Source: UBA8524 sp964215915
GTDB lineage: Bacteria; Bacteroidota; Bacteroidia; UBA8524
DNA length: 64,000 bases
Direction: 5' to 3'
NCBI GenBank assembly: GCA_964215915.1
Contig: CAXPEB010000030.1
Coordinates: 1-64,000 of the forward strand
Shown in pieces: positions 43,297-52,956 of the stretch (position 1 is the first letter of the stretch; each line of letters begins with the position of its first letter). Made by a program: the position numbers and the translations under genes. The notes below the pieces were generated by a model. That model was not told the origin of the DNA and did no database searches. It was given only the letters and a program-made list of their open reading frames with translations.

Positions 43297-44027
43297 AAAC
43301 ACTGATCATTGAAGACGATACCGGAGCTTTGAACAGGCTGCGTGCCTGTGTGGACCATTTTTGTCCGCAGCTCAAAGTTGCCGGAGAGGGAAGGTCGGTA
43401 GCCGAAGGTTTTCGACTTATCCATGAAAAAACACCCGACCTGGTTTTCCTGGATATCCGCTTGCCTGACGGCACGGGCTTCGACCTCATCGACAAACTGG
43501 ATTCCGTCAACTTCCACCTGATTTTTATCACCGCCTATGATGATTATGCCATTAAGGCTTTTGAGTACAATGCCGTCCATTATATCCTGAAACCCTTTCT
43601 TCCGGAAGACATTGTCAAGGCTGTAAGTCGGGCGGAACGGCAGGACCCTGTCGGGGTCACCATCAAAACGCTGATCCCTTCGCTGAGGCCCTCGGTGAAG
43701 GCCACTAAAATTGCCATTCCCTCCGTTACCAAAATCAACTATATCCATACCGCGGATATTCTTCAATGCGAATCCGATGGCCCGTACACCGTGTTGTACC
43801 TCGAGGATGGTTCACAACTGATTTCCACCAAGCCGCTCAAAGAATACGATACCCTGCTGGAGCCTTTTGGCTTTTACCGTATCCACCGGTCTCACCTGAT
43901 CAACCTGGACAAAGTCAGCGAATACCGGAAGGGAAGTATGGATGCCGTAATCCTTAAAGACGGCACTGTCATCGAGGTTTCCCGCAAAAAGAGAAAAGGG
44001 TTTCTGCTGGCGATGTCCCTGCATTAA
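43293..44027 (+). CDS. LytTR-family response regulator
   Basis: A 244-residue regulator, partner of the kinase directly upstream (ATGA overlap). The receiver domain (1-120) has acidic residues EDD at 7-9, phospho-acceptor Asp54 in FLDIRLPDG, Thr80 and Lys100 in ILKPF. The LytTR DNA-binding domain (about 140-244) shows the typical pattern IHTADILQCESDGPYTVLYL and FYRIHRSHLINLDKV. LytTR proteins bind direct repeats; the target genes cannot be read here. It ends shortly before a strong stem at 44088. Confidence 0.93.
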   Translation: MKTLIIEDDTGALNRLRACVDHFCPQLKVAGEGRSVAEGFRLIHEKTPDLVFLDIRLPDGTGFDLIDKLDSVNFHLIFITAYDDYAIKAFEYNAVHYILKPFLPEDIVKAVSRAERQDPVGVTIKTLIPSLRPSVKATKIAIPSVTKINYIHTADILQCESDGPYTVLYLEDGSQLISTKPLKEYDTLLEPFGFYRIHRSHLINLDKVSEYRKGSMDAVILKDGTVIEVSRKKRKGFLLAMSLH

Positions 44028-44087
44028 TCAAAACCTGTGGGTTTTGAGGCACGTCCTGTTTTTCGATCGTCGAGTTCTTTTCTGATT

Positions 44088-44117
44088 GCCCATTTTTTAC
44101 TTGTCTAAAAAATGGGC
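44088..44117 (+). terminator. Terminator after the LytTR regulator
   Basis: GCCCATTTTTT and AAAAAATGGGC form a perfect 11-bp stem with an 8-base loop, 60 bases after the regulator stop codon. The A/T-rich part of the stem can act as the U-run on both strands. Confidence 0.65.
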
Positions 44118-44394
44118 GAAAAAAGGACCCTTTTCCTGAAGGCGCCTTCCTGCCGCACCAGCCTCCCGCCGCAACAAAAGCCTGGCCATCGCTGGAATCT
44201 TTTCCATAACCTTATTCATTTGGTAAACATGCGTTTTCAAGATAACGGGAATAGAACTCCCTGTCTTGATTCAGGTGGAGTGGCTTACCGGGCGCAGCGG
44301 CACCTTGTAAAGCGGAGCACGGGACCCTGAAGAAAGCGCAGCATTCTTCAGGGGAAGCCCCAACAAATTTTCTTCGTCGCTACCCTGATTTTTC
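44118..44394. other. Intergenic region before purL
   Basis: Between the terminator and the purL promoter lies a 277-base stretch with no supported gene. A frame of 72 codons (44112-44330) has no recognisable protein. A perfect 10-bp inverted repeat, CCCTGAAGAA with TTCTTCAGGG, spans 44325-44353 with a 9-base loop; it is not followed by a T-run. It might be a structured RNA, a repeat remnant or a regulator site for purL. Confidence 0.45.
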
Positions 44395-44402
44395 TACCTT
44401 TG
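44395..44402 (+). promoter_or_regulatory. Promoter -7 element of purL
   Basis: TACCTTTG matches TAnnTTTG exactly, 17 bases before the purL start codon, giving a leader of about 11 bases. Confidence 0.6.
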
Positions 44403-44419
44403 CAGCAAATTTTCAGCGC

Positions 44420-46633
44420 ATGCAGGTATCCGTAGAAACGGCCAAAGAACTGGGACTTCTCCCTGAAGAATTCGACCATATCAAAGAAATCCTCGGCCGT
44501 GAGCCGAACTTCACCGAACTGAGTATTTTTTCGGTGATGTGGAGCGAACACTGCTCATACAAAAACTCCATCGTCTGGCTGAAAACCCTGCCCCGCGAAA
44601 GCGACCGCATGCTGGCCAAAGCGGGTGAGGAAAATGCAGGACTGGTAGATATTGGCGACGGGCTGGCCTGCTGCTTTAAGATCGAATCGCATAACCACCC
44701 ATCGGCCATTGAACCTTACCAGGGCGCGGCTACCGGAGTGGGAGGCATTAACCGCGATATTTTCTCCATGGGCGCCCGCCCGATTGCCCAGCTCAACTCC
44801 CTGCGTTTCGGGAAACTGGACACCGATAGAACCAAATGGCTGATGCGCGGTGTAGTAAAAGGTATTGGCGACTATGGAAATGCTTTCGGCATCCCTACGG
44901 TGGGAGGCGAAGTTTATTTTGAAGATTGTTACCATACCAATAACCTGGTGAATGCCATGTCGGTGGGGATTGTGGAAGTGGGAAAAACGGTTTCCGCCTC
45001 CGCCGATGGTCCGGGTAACCCGGTATATATTTTCGGGGCAGCAACCGGAAAAGACGGCATCCATGGGGCGGCCTTTGCCTCCAAAGATATTTCGGAAGAC
45101 TCGCATGAGGACCTTCCATCCGTGCAGGTAGGCGACCCCTTCTGGGAAAAGCTGATCCTGGAAGCCAGCCTGGAACTGATTGAAACCGGGGCCGTGGTAG
45201 GCATGCAGGATATGGGTGCAGCAGGTATCACCTGCTCTACCTCGGAGATGTCGGCCAAAAGCGGTACGGGGATGGTCATTCACCTGGATAAGGTGCCCAT
45301 GCGCCAGCCGGACATGAAAGACTGGGAGATCCTGCTCTCCGAATCGCAGGAGCGTATGCTGGTGGTGCTGGAAAAGGGACGGGAACAGGAAGCAGAAAAG
45401 ATCTTTGAAAAATGGGACCTGACCTACGCCCAGATCGGGGAAGTAACCGATAGCGGCCGGGTTCAGTATTATATGAACGGAGAGCTATGCTCGGATATTC
45501 CGGCCGAATCACTGGTGCTGGGCGGCGGCGCTCCGGTATATCACCGTGAATACCGCGAACCGGCCTATTTCAACGAGATAAGGGCTTTTGATGCGAACAA
45601 GATAGAACCGGCTACCGACTTGAAAGCGGTAGCGAAGAAGCTGGTCAGCCTTCCCAATATTGCCTCCAAACGCTGGATATACCGCCAGTACGACAGCATG
45701 GTAGGTACGGTAAACCAGGGAACCAATGAGGTTTCTGATGCGGCTGTTGCCCTGATACGCGGTACCGACCGTTCCATTGCCATGAGCGTGGATTGCAACG
45801 CCCGTTTTGTTTATGCCGACCCGGAAACCGGCGGTGCCATTGCGGTGAGTGAAGCTGCGAGGAATATTGTTTGTACAGGCGCGGTACCGGTAGCCATTAC
45901 CAACTGCCTGAACTTCGGGAACCCCTACAACCCGGAGGTTTATTACCAGTTTGTTCACGCCATCAAAGGGATGAAAACGGCTTGCGAGGCGCTCGAAACC
46001 CCGGTAACCGGCGGTAACGTAAGCTTCTATAACCAATCGACCATTGACGGTACGGCGGTATTCCCCACCCCGACCATCGGGATGGTAGGTTTGCTGGAAA
46101 GCAGCAAAAACCGGATGACCCTGGGGTTCAAAGAGGAAGGGGATGTGATCCTTCTGGTTGGCCCCATTACCAATGATATTGCCTCTTCCCAGTACCTGGT
46201 TAACTGGCACAAGGTGGAAAAATCTCCGGCTCCGTATTTCGACATGACCACGGAGAAAAACGTGCAGCAAGCGGTATTGAATGCCATTCGCAGCGGACTG
46301 GTTGAGTCAGCGCACGACATCTCGGAAGGCGGCCTGCTGGTTTCCCTGCTTGAATCGGCTTTTGTGAAAGGACTGGGCTTTGAGATCAGCACCCCGAGCG
46401 AATTGCGCAAGGATGCCTTCCTCTTTGGCGAAGGGCAAAGCCGTGTGGTGCTCACCTGTAAAGCCACTTACGCGGAAGCGTTGAAAGACCGCATCCATGA
46501 ATTGGGTATCGATGTGATGGAAATCGGGGCCGTACACGGTGATTCCGTAATCGTAGACGGGGAGAATTTCGGAACCGTAGCCGAATACGGTGAGCCCTAC
46601 GATACGGTTATCGAAAAAGCCCTGGCAGGTTAA
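44420..46633 (+). CDS. purL: Phosphoribosylformylglycinamidine synthase subunit PurL
   Basis: ATP-dependent amidotransferase of purine synthesis: FGAR plus ammonia from glutamine gives FGAM. At 737 residues it is the small PurL type that needs separate PurQ and PurS subunits, neither of which is in this window. Landmarks: SEHCSYKNS near the N-terminus, the ATP/substrate loop SHNHPSAIEPYQGAATGVGG (split across the AIR synthase-like domains), and GGNVSFYNQ with PTPTIGMVG in the second half. The start ATG at 44420 agrees with the nearby promoter. The small form separates this organism from Bacteroidota with a single fused enzyme of about 1200 residues. Confidence 0.96.
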   Translation: MQVSVETAKELGLLPEEFDHIKEILGREPNFTELSIFSVMWSEHCSYKNSIVWLKTLPRESDRMLAKAGEENAGLVDIGDGLACCFKIESHNHPSAIEPYQGAATGVGGINRDIFSMGARPIAQLNSLRFGKLDTDRTKWLMRGVVKGIGDYGNAFGIPTVGGEVYFEDCYHTNNLVNAMSVGIVEVGKTVSASADGPGNPVYIFGAATGKDGIHGAAFASKDISEDSHEDLPSVQVGDPFWEKLILEASLELIETGAVVGMQDMGAAGITCSTSEMSAKSGTGMVIHLDKVPMRQPDMKDWEILLSESQERMLVVLEKGREQEAEKIFEKWDLTYAQIGEVTDSGRVQYYMNGELCSDIPAESLVLGGGAPVYHREYREPAYFNEIRAFDANKIEPATDLKAVAKKLVSLPNIASKRWIYRQYDSMVGTVNQGTNEVSDAAVALIRGTDRSIAMSVDCNARFVYADPETGGAIAVSEAARNIVCTGAVPVAITNCLNFGNPYNPEVYYQFVHAIKGMKTACEALETPVTGGNVSFYNQSTIDGTAVFPTPTIGMVGLLESSKNRMTLGFKEEGDVILLVGPITNDIASSQYLVNWHKVEKSPAPYFDMTTEKNVQQAVLNAIRSGLVESAHDISEGGLLVSLLESAFVKGLGFEISTPSELRKDAFLFGEGQSRVVLTCKATYAEALKDRIHELGIDVMEIGAVHGDSVIVDGENFGTVAEYGEPYDTVIEKALAG

Positions 46634-46712
46634 TCCCGCAACTAAAAATACCGGATTCCCATTATCTTTTTTCTATTCGCCTTCGTACCTTCGGAGGGCT
46701 AAAACTTTGACT

Positions 46713-49292
46713 ATGAACAGACTCATACTCTGCCTTCTTTTCCTGTGTCTGAACCTCAGCCTGCTTCAGGCTAAACCTATTAGCCCGGAGACGGCTCAAA
46801 AGGTGGCCAATCAGGCATTTACCGAACTCAGCCATTCCCAGGGACTGCTTCAACTGACTATGGTCCAGGTGGCTGAATCCAACGGCGGTCCTTTGTATTA
46901 TACCTTTTCCTATAACGGATCGAATGGCTTTATCATCATTGCCGGCGACGATGCTTCCATACCGGTACTGGCCTATTCCGTTGAAGCGAACTATACGACC
47001 AACCCTTCTCCTTCCTTTGTGAAATGGATGGAATGGTACAAGCTGCAGATACGGGAAATACGCGAACAAAACCTGGAAGCGGATGACGCAATCCGGGAAG
47101 ACTGGGAACATTACCTGAACCCGGTGCCCAGTGCACCCATCCCTACCATCAGTGCTGTAAATCCTCTCCTTTCTTCCAAATGGAACCAGGGCACTTATTA
47201 CAACTCCAATTGCCCATATGACAATACTTACAACCAACGTACGGTGACCGGATGCGTGGCAACCGCCATGGCCCAGCTGATGAAGTTCTGGGAATATCCC
47301 GCACAGGGAACCGGTAACCACTCCTATAACCACAGTTCTTACGGAACCCTTTCAGCCAACTTTGCCGCCACCAGCTACAACTGGTCGGGTATGCCCAATA
47401 CGGTAAGCAGCAGCAATAGCGCCGTGGCCACACTTATGTACCATTGCGGAGTATCCGTGGACATGAACTACGGCGTGGGTTCACAGGGCGGCAGCGGTGC
47501 GTATGTGATCAGCTCCAGAAGCCCGGTAACGCATTGCTCGGAATATGCTTTCAAAACGTATTTCGGCTATGATCCCGGACTTAGTGGTGAGGAACGGGCC
47601 AGCTATACCCAGACCCAGTGGATACAGAAAATGAAAGACGAGTTGGATGCCGGCCGGCCTATGCTCTATGCAGGCTTCGGACAGGGTGGTCACGCTTTTG
47701 TTTGCGATGGGTACGACAACAGCAGCTACTTCCACTTCAACTGGGGATGGGGCGGTTTGTATGATGGCTATTTCAGCATCAATTCTCTGAACCCCGGAAC
47801 CGGTGGTGCCGGCGCTGGGGCAGGAACCTATAACAACGGACAGCAAGCTATTTTCAACCTCAAGCCCAAAAACGGCGGAGGCGGAAACGGCTCAACATCC
47901 ACTCTGGAACTTTATTCCAGCATTACTATTTCTCCCAACCCGGTGACTTACCTGGGCGCATTCTCCGTGAGCGTTCAGATCGCTAACTCTGGAAATGCAG
48001 CTGTTACGGGCGATTTCGGCGCTGCTGTCTTCAACAGCGATGGTGAGTTTATCGATTTTGTGGATGTAATTGAAGACGGAACCCTTAATGCCCAATCCTA
48101 TGCCAATGCCACTTTCAATACCAATGGCATGTCAGACCTCATCCCGGGTCAGTACATAATGGGCATCTACTTCAAACAAGGCAGCGGCGACTGGAACGCC
48201 ATTGACGAAGGCAGTTATACCAACTTCATCAATTTCAACGTGGTGGGGACACAGGGTGATATCCGCCTTTTTGCGGCTGTAAACATCAACCCGAACCCGG
48301 TGAAGCAGAACCAGGCTCTCACGGTTACCTTCGACATGGCCAACTACCATGCGAGCAAAACCTTCAACGGCTCAGTAAGCATCGACCTGCATAAATCCGA
48401 TGGCACCTGGATACGGGAGCTGGCTATCAAAGACAACCTGAGCCTCCCTCCTCAAACCCATTTTACCAACGGGCTCACCTATTCCATCTCCGGCCTGCCT
48501 GAAGATCCGGGAGATTATAAGCTACAGATCTGGTACCTGCCTGATGGCGGCGACTGGGAACTGATGGGCAGCGGAGCCTACAGCAATCCGGTGGCGCTTA
48601 CCATTATTACGCCCGGACTTAACCCGGACAGTTACGAAGCCAACAATACGGAAGGCAATGCACGCTTGCTGAGCATGAATTTCTCAGGTAATACGGCCAG
48701 CCTGAAAACCACCGGTTCCAATATTCACAACGGTACCGACCTGGATTATTACAAGCTGGAACTGGACCCCGGATACGATTACACCATTACCGGCCGTGTG
48801 CATGATGCCTATAGCTCCGGAAACGGGCAGACCTATACCTGCGACGTGACGCTGGCTTACCAGCAAGGAGGAAAATGGTCCGATTACTACGACGATATCC
48901 TCACGGGAACAATTACCGTTCAGAATGGCGGCTCCCTGCTCTTTAACGTTTCCCCCTACTTTACCGGACAAACCGGAACCTACCTGCTTGATCTCACCAT
49001 CAACCGGGTAAAACGGAACAATACGTTTGTCTCAATACCGCTCAAAGAGGTTGGATTGAAGGCCTATCCCAACCCGGTACAGGCAGGTGAAACAACAAGA
49101 ATCGAAACAGACCGGAATATGGACATCAGCGCGCTGCAGCTCTTTACTGCTGAAGGAAAGGCTCTCGTCGCCGATTGGAAATTAACGGATGATGGACGGG
49201 TAGAACTGGGCACACGCCTGGTACCGGGAATTTATTTTGTCAAGGTGTTTCACAGCCAGGGCTGTTCCAGCCTGAAACTGGTGGTAGAATGA
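46713..49292 (+). CDS. T9SS-secreted C10 cysteine protease (streptopain family)
   Basis: The start at 46713 gives a signal peptide (MNRLILCLLFLCLNLSLLQA); a longer frame from 46590 overlaps purL. The mature order over 859 residues: a SpeB-type propeptide (to about 140), the C10 catalytic domain with Cys181 in VTGCVATAMAQLMKFW and His327 in GGHAFVCDGYD with FNWGWGG after it, two or three beta-sandwich domains, a pre-peptidase C-terminal-like domain (DSYEANNTEGNA), and a type A T9SS domain (AYPNPVQAGET, LVPGIYFVKVF). Both catalytic residues are present, so it should be active once the propeptide is removed. It probably degrades extracellular protein. A small exported protein follows in a 4-base overlap. 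Confidence 0.93.
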   Translation: MNRLILCLLFLCLNLSLLQAKPISPETAQKVANQAFTELSHSQGLLQLTMVQVAESNGGPLYYTFSYNGSNGFIIIAGDDASIPVLAYSVEANYTTNPSPSFVKWMEWYKLQIREIREQNLEADDAIREDWEHYLNPVPSAPIPTISAVNPLLSSKWNQGTYYNSNCPYDNTYNQRTVTGCVATAMAQLMKFWEYPAQGTGNHSYNHSSYGTLSANFAATSYNWSGMPNTVSSSNSAVATLMYHCGVSVDMNYGVGSQGGSGAYVISSRSPVTHCSEYAFKTYFGYDPGLSGEERASYTQTQWIQKMKDELDAGRPMLYAGFGQGGHAFVCDGYDNSSYFHFNWGWGGLYDGYFSINSLNPGTGGAGAGAGTYNNGQQAIFNLKPKNGGGGNGSTSTLELYSSITISPNPVTYLGAFSVSVQIANSGNAAVTGDFGAAVFNSDGEFIDFVDVIEDGTLNAQSYANATFNTNGMSDLIPGQYIMGIYFKQGSGDWNAIDEGSYTNFINFNVVGTQGDIRLFAAVNINPNPVKQNQALTVTFDMANYHASKTFNGSVSIDLHKSDGTWIRELAIKDNLSLPPQTHFTNGLTYSISGLPEDPGDYKLQIWYLPDGGDWELMGSGAYSNPVALTIITPGLNPDSYEANNTEGNARLLSMNFSGNTASLKTTGSNIHNGTDLDYYKLELDPGYDYTITGRVHDAYSSGNGQTYTCDVTLAYQQGGKWSDYYDDILTGTITVQNGGSLLFNVSPYFTGQTGTYLLDLTINRVKRNNTFVSIPLKEVGLKAYPNPVQAGETTRIETDRNMDISALQLFTAEGKALVADWKLTDDGRVELGTRLVPGIYFVKVFHSQGCSSLKLVVE

Positions 49293-49768
49293 CCCTGAGA
49301 CTCGTTTCCATCCTTTGTTTACTCTTTGCCGCCTGCCGCTGTCAGCATAATGTCGTGCAGATACAGGCACAGGCCCCGCTTATCGTATTCCGCCTGAAAG
49401 GCGATTACCGGAACCTTGTTCCGGTTACCATGAATGCGGAACGGACAGCCATCACCTCCTATCCGCATCCTTCCGATGTGAAGTCGGAAAAAGGGCTGCG
49501 CTATCCGCTGAAGCTTAAGAAAAACTATTGGATGGATAACCTGGGTATTGGCCCCGGTGTAGCTTACCTGGACTACAGCCTGGAAGAGTATTCCAAAATG
49601 GAAAATGCTCCGGATAGGGAAGATTTAATGGCCCATATTCGCGACAAGGATCCGTTGGAAAGTATGTTCCGCTGCGGCACTGTCGGGGATTATGAAGACC
49701 CGGTTAAAACGATCAACGAGTGGATCCGGAAGGACAGTCTGGAGGCAAAGGCCACCCGCCTGCGTTAA
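49289..49768 (+). CDS. Small exported protein coupled to the C10 protease gene
   Basis: A 159-residue protein with a signal sequence (MTLRLVSILCLLFAAC); the Cys at 16 could be lipidated, though the lipobox is imperfect. The mature part has conserved-looking features (FRLKGDYRNLVPVTMN, DNLGIGPGVAYLDYS) that I associate with small uncharacterised Bacteroidota lipoproteins. Its ATG overlaps the protease stop codon by 4 bases, which suggests joint production. In other C10 systems a small protein next to the protease is an inhibitor that protects the producer. That role is possible here but the sequence does not resemble the propeptide. Confidence 0.7.
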   Translation: MTLRLVSILCLLFAACRCQHNVVQIQAQAPLIVFRLKGDYRNLVPVTMNAERTAITSYPHPSDVKSEKGLRYPLKLKKNYWMDNLGIGPGVAYLDYSLEEYSKMENAPDREDLMAHIRDKDPLESMFRCGTVGDYEDPVKTINEWIRKDSLEAKATRLR

Positions 49769-50409
49769 CCTGACTTGATACGGATCCACCCTTTGGAAAT
49801 TCCGAGGTTCACCAGTTGGTTGGCGTTCCTGCAATCGCATTTCTGAAGAAGGTTCTGCCGGTGCTTGAATACGGTATGCTGGCTAATAAACAAGGCTTCT
49901 GCCATTTCCTGGGCACTCAGCCCTTCATAAAGCAGCTGCAGGATCTCGCGTTCCCTCCGGGTAATCTGGATATCGTCTTCCTCTTCCCGGATATTTCTTC
50001 GGCTGATCACGTTCACCACCTCGTCGGAATAGTATTTCTTTCCTTCGAATACCAGTCGGATGGCTGAGTGCAACTCCATATGGCTGGTGTTTTTCAGGAC
50101 AAACCCATGGACGCCCATATCGATCAGGGGAAGCACATATTCCGGGGTCTGGTGCATGCTGAGGATGATAATTCGGGTATCGGGGTAACGGCGCAGGATT
50201 TCTGCCGCCACCGATTGCCCGTCGCGGTCGGGCATGGAGATATCCAAAAGCACGATATCGGGTTTTGCTTCCGGTATCTTCTCCAGGAGGGCCACTCCGC
50301 TTTGTTCCTGGATCACCACCCTGATCAGGGGATCCTGGTTAAACACGGTAACCATCCCTTCCAGCAGAAGGCTATGGTCATCGGCCAGTGCAAGTTTGAT
50401 AAGGCTCAT
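49765..50409 (-). CDS. NarL/FixJ-type response regulator
   Basis: A 214-residue regulator. The receiver has Asp10-Asp11, phospho-acceptor Asp56 in LLDISMPDRDG and Lys105. A LuxR-type HTH lies at about 148-210 (ITRREREILQLLYEGLSAQE, then SQHTVFKHRQNLL). It is encoded in a 4-base overlap with the TPR histidine kinase upstream, its natural partner. It converges with the small gene of the C10 protease unit and shares 4 bases with it. The targets are unknown. Confidence 0.93.
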   Translation of the reverse strand: MSLIKLALADDHSLLLEGMVTVFNQDPLIRVVIQEQSGVALLEKIPEAKPDIVLLDISMPDRDGQSVAAEILRRYPDTRIIILSMHQTPEYVLPLIDMGVHGFVLKNTSHMELHSAIRLVFEGKKYYSDEVVNVISRRNIREEEDDIQITRREREILQLLYEGLSAQEMAEALFISQHTVFKHRQNLLQKCDCRNANQLVNLGISKGWIRIKSG

Positions 50410-52205
50410 AATGGTATCTCGATCATCACCGTCATTCCGTGCCCGGGAGTAGAGTCCAGGTTATAGGTGCCATTCAGCATATTGACTCGGGTATCGATAT
50501 TTCTCATGCCGATGCCTCCGGACTTTTCCAGTTCTTCCGTACGGAAACCCGTTCCGTTATCTTCATAGCTAAAATACAATACTCCTCCCGAAACGCGGAG
50601 TTGCATATTCACCTCGGTGGCGCGTGCATGTTTGAGGGTATTGCCCAGTAATTCCTGTATGATGCGGTAAAGGGGCTCCCCGATCTTGGCGTACAATGCG
50701 GGATCGGTGCGGTTATCGATAAAATGGATCTCCATTTCATTTACTTCCGTGATCGCATCGATAAGTTCCTGCACCGCCTTTTTTAACCCGAAGCGTTCCA
50801 GGGTGCCGCTACTCAGGTCGTGGGATATCCTGCGGACTTCTTCATAAGCTTTATCGATCATTCCGAGCATCCCGTGGTAGGTATTACGAAATTGTACTTC
50901 GATTTCGCTGAGTCGTCCTTCGAAATGACTGAATTGCAGTTTGATGGTGGATAGAAGGCTTCCCAACCTGTCGTGCAGGTCGCGGGAGATACGCTGGCGT
51001 TCTTCATTCTGACCCTGCACCTGGGCATTCAGGCTGTTCAGCTCCTGTTTGCGGAGGAGGTCATCCACCTCCAGCGATTTCTCTCTGAGCCGGACGGCAG
51101 CCAATCTCTGCTTCTGCAGGCTTAGTCGGCGGTAAAGTACAAATACGGCCAGGATCAGCCCCAGGAGAATCAGCAAGCCTGCGATGAGCAGCTGACGTTG
51201 TTGCAATGCCTTTTTCTGTGCTTGTATTTCCCGGGTTTTGGCTTCACCGGCATACTTCTGTTCGGCATCGATCAAGGCCTCAATGCCGGCCTGATTAAGC
51301 AGAGAGTCCTGGAGGCGTTTGGATATGTCCAGGTAATGATAGGCTTGAAACGTATCGCCCTGATCCAGCCAGAATTGCTGAAAGTCATCGGCTATTTCTG
51401 TGATCAGCACCGGGTCTTCCATCACCAAAGCCGAGTCAAATGCGCTGTTGAAATACAGGTTTGCCGAATTCCATTCCTTAAGTCCCTGGAGGCAAAGGGC
51501 TTGGTTATGGATGGACTGGACAACGCCGGTTCTTACTTTATTTGCCGAAAACAGCTGTTGAGCTTTGGCAAAACTCTGTAAGGCCTCTTTGTATTTTTTC
51601 TGTTCAAGCTCGATCAGACCCCGGAAATGAATGACGCTGCCATCGTCTTCTTTGTTAACGGCATCCATCGACTCCAATGCCTTTCCTATGCAGGTATGAG
51701 CTTGTTCCAGGCTGTCGAGTTCAAAATACAGCTGGGCAGAATTCTGGTAACCTACAATCAGCAATTGCCCGGAAAATTTTGCGTCCGCCCCCTCACTATC
51801 TTCAACCAGTTCCAGCATCTCGCGGTAAGTAGTCAGGGCCTTCGGTAACTGATGAAGGGCATAATAAACATAAGCTACGTTGTTGAGTGTGCTGGCCCGG
51901 CCAATTTTATTGCCCGTTATCTCCTGAAGCCTGGCAGCCTCAACAAGTTGGAAAATTGCACTGTCTAACTTCCCTCCCCGCGAATAAACCACTCCGAGTC
52001 TTCGGCGCGTATTGGCTTCGGTTTCCCGGTCTTTTTTGGTTTGGCAACGCCCGATCAATACATGCAATGCAGATTTGTACGCTTCCTGACCGAGCATCAC
52101 CTTTTGGCTGTCCAGTCGGACCAACTCATGTTCCAGCGCCTTGTTTTGTCCATGACAAAAGGAGACGATTGAAACCAAACAAAGGAAAGCCGGGAGCTTA
52201 TACAT
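50406..52205 (-). CDS. TPR sensor histidine kinase (HisKA_3 / NarX-type)
   Basis: A 599-residue kinase. A signal sequence (MYKLPAFLCLVSIVSFCHGQ) exports an N-terminal domain of tetratricopeptide repeats (about 30-310). One membrane helix spans 339-358, followed by a coiled coil and a HisKA_3 dimerisation helix with phospho-acceptor His411 in RISRDLHDRLGSLLS. The HATPase end is visible as EDNGTGFRTEELE and GGIGMRNIDTRV. It overlaps the unknown gene upstream by 8 bases and its regulator downstream by 4, so three genes form one unit. The periplasmic TPR part probably senses a protein partner. Confidence 0.92.
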   Translation of the reverse strand: MYKLPAFLCLVSIVSFCHGQNKALEHELVRLDSQKVMLGQEAYKSALHVLIGRCQTKKDRETEANTRRRLGVVYSRGGKLDSAIFQLVEAARLQEITGNKIGRASTLNNVAYVYYALHQLPKALTTYREMLELVEDSEGADAKFSGQLLIVGYQNSAQLYFELDSLEQAHTCIGKALESMDAVNKEDDGSVIHFRGLIELEQKKYKEALQSFAKAQQLFSANKVRTGVVQSIHNQALCLQGLKEWNSANLYFNSAFDSALVMEDPVLITEIADDFQQFWLDQGDTFQAYHYLDISKRLQDSLLNQAGIEALIDAEQKYAGEAKTREIQAQKKALQQRQLLIAGLLILLGLILAVFVLYRRLSLQKQRLAAVRLREKSLEVDDLLRKQELNSLNAQVQGQNEERQRISRDLHDRLGSLLSTIKLQFSHFEGRLSEIEVQFRNTYHGMLGMIDKAYEEVRRISHDLSSGTLERFGLKKAVQELIDAITEVNEMEIHFIDNRTDPALYAKIGEPLYRIIQELLGNTLKHARATEVNMQLRVSGGVLYFSYEDNGTGFRTEELEKSGGIGMRNIDTRVNMLNGTYNLDSTPGHGMTVMIEIPL

Positions 52206-52941
52206 CTATTTTTATCGTACCATGTTTGATATAATATTTTCCAGATTGGACTTCCGTATCACTAACCACAATAGCAATTTTCTTATTTAAAAAGCCGCTG
52301 AAAGCAGTTTTGGTAAAAGAAACCTCTAATGGGGCAGGAGTCGGAGTTGATTTGACACGAATCAGAAAATATGCATCATTTCCAGTTGAGTATATCTCGG
52401 TCGGGTCTCCTACAGGGCTAAAATCGAGCTTATAGTATGGACCTACTAACCCTGGCTGCAGGAACTTCAGGTAAAGCACTAAATTGGATCCATCCCATTG
52501 CCATTTTAAGGTATCCAACACAAGCGCAATTGCAATACTCTCATTCACCTTACTTACATCTATCTCATCTTCTTTACGAGCCGGAGGATACGTTGTGTTA
52601 TGTATGACCAATCCCCCTTTTTTATGCGTCTTACCATTTATTTTTACCTGGATCTGGTCATGCTCATCGGCTAAATAGTTATCGTAATTTGCATCTGCCG
52701 TTCCCTCATAACCGATGCTTGCATCATAGCTGGCAAGGTTGACTACCAAAAGCCTGTTGGTGCGGTCATGCATGTAATTCTGACTTACCGTTTGGGTCGG
52801 ATACTGACTCGCTTCCGTGAGTTTGATGCTCAGGTCGAATTCGTCACGGCCCGGATTTCCATAGTCTCGGGAAGCTATCAATTCACAAATCCGACTGCTT
52901 TGCACGGTCTCCGGCGATTTTTGTTGTTTTGAGTTTTTCAT
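52198..52941 (-). CDS. Unknown 247-residue protein leading a two-component operon
   Basis: I do not recognise this protein. It has no signal peptide or membrane segment. It begins with a polar stretch (MKNSKQQKSPETVQ) and continues as a beta-rich protein with repeated aromatic and charged patterns (YDASIGYEGTADANYDNYL, LDTLKWQWDGSNLVLYLKF). Its stop overlaps the TPR kinase start by 8 bases, and a promoter match lies just upstream, so it is the first gene of the kinase-regulator unit. It may be a cytoplasmic partner or an effector. Its base composition looks more AT-rich than the kinase gene. Confidence 0.7.
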   Translation of the reverse strand: MKNSKQQKSPETVQSSRICELIASRDYGNPGRDEFDLSIKLTEASQYPTQTVSQNYMHDRTNRLLVVNLASYDASIGYEGTADANYDNYLADEHDQIQVKINGKTHKKGGLVIHNTTYPPARKEDEIDVSKVNESIAIALVLDTLKWQWDGSNLVLYLKFLQPGLVGPYYKLDFSPVGDPTEIYSTGNDAYFLIRVKSTPTPAPLEVSFTKTAFSGFLNKKIAIVVSDTEVQSGKYYIKHGTIKIDV

Positions 52942-52956
52942 AGGTTACTTTTTTCT

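Noticed and set aside
44112..44330. Frame of 72 codons between the LytTR regulator and purL
   Set aside because: No recognisable protein, no promoter match and it overlaps a terminator stem.
46590..46712. Longer N-terminus for the C10 protease
   Set aside because: It lies inside the end of purL and would bury the signal peptide.
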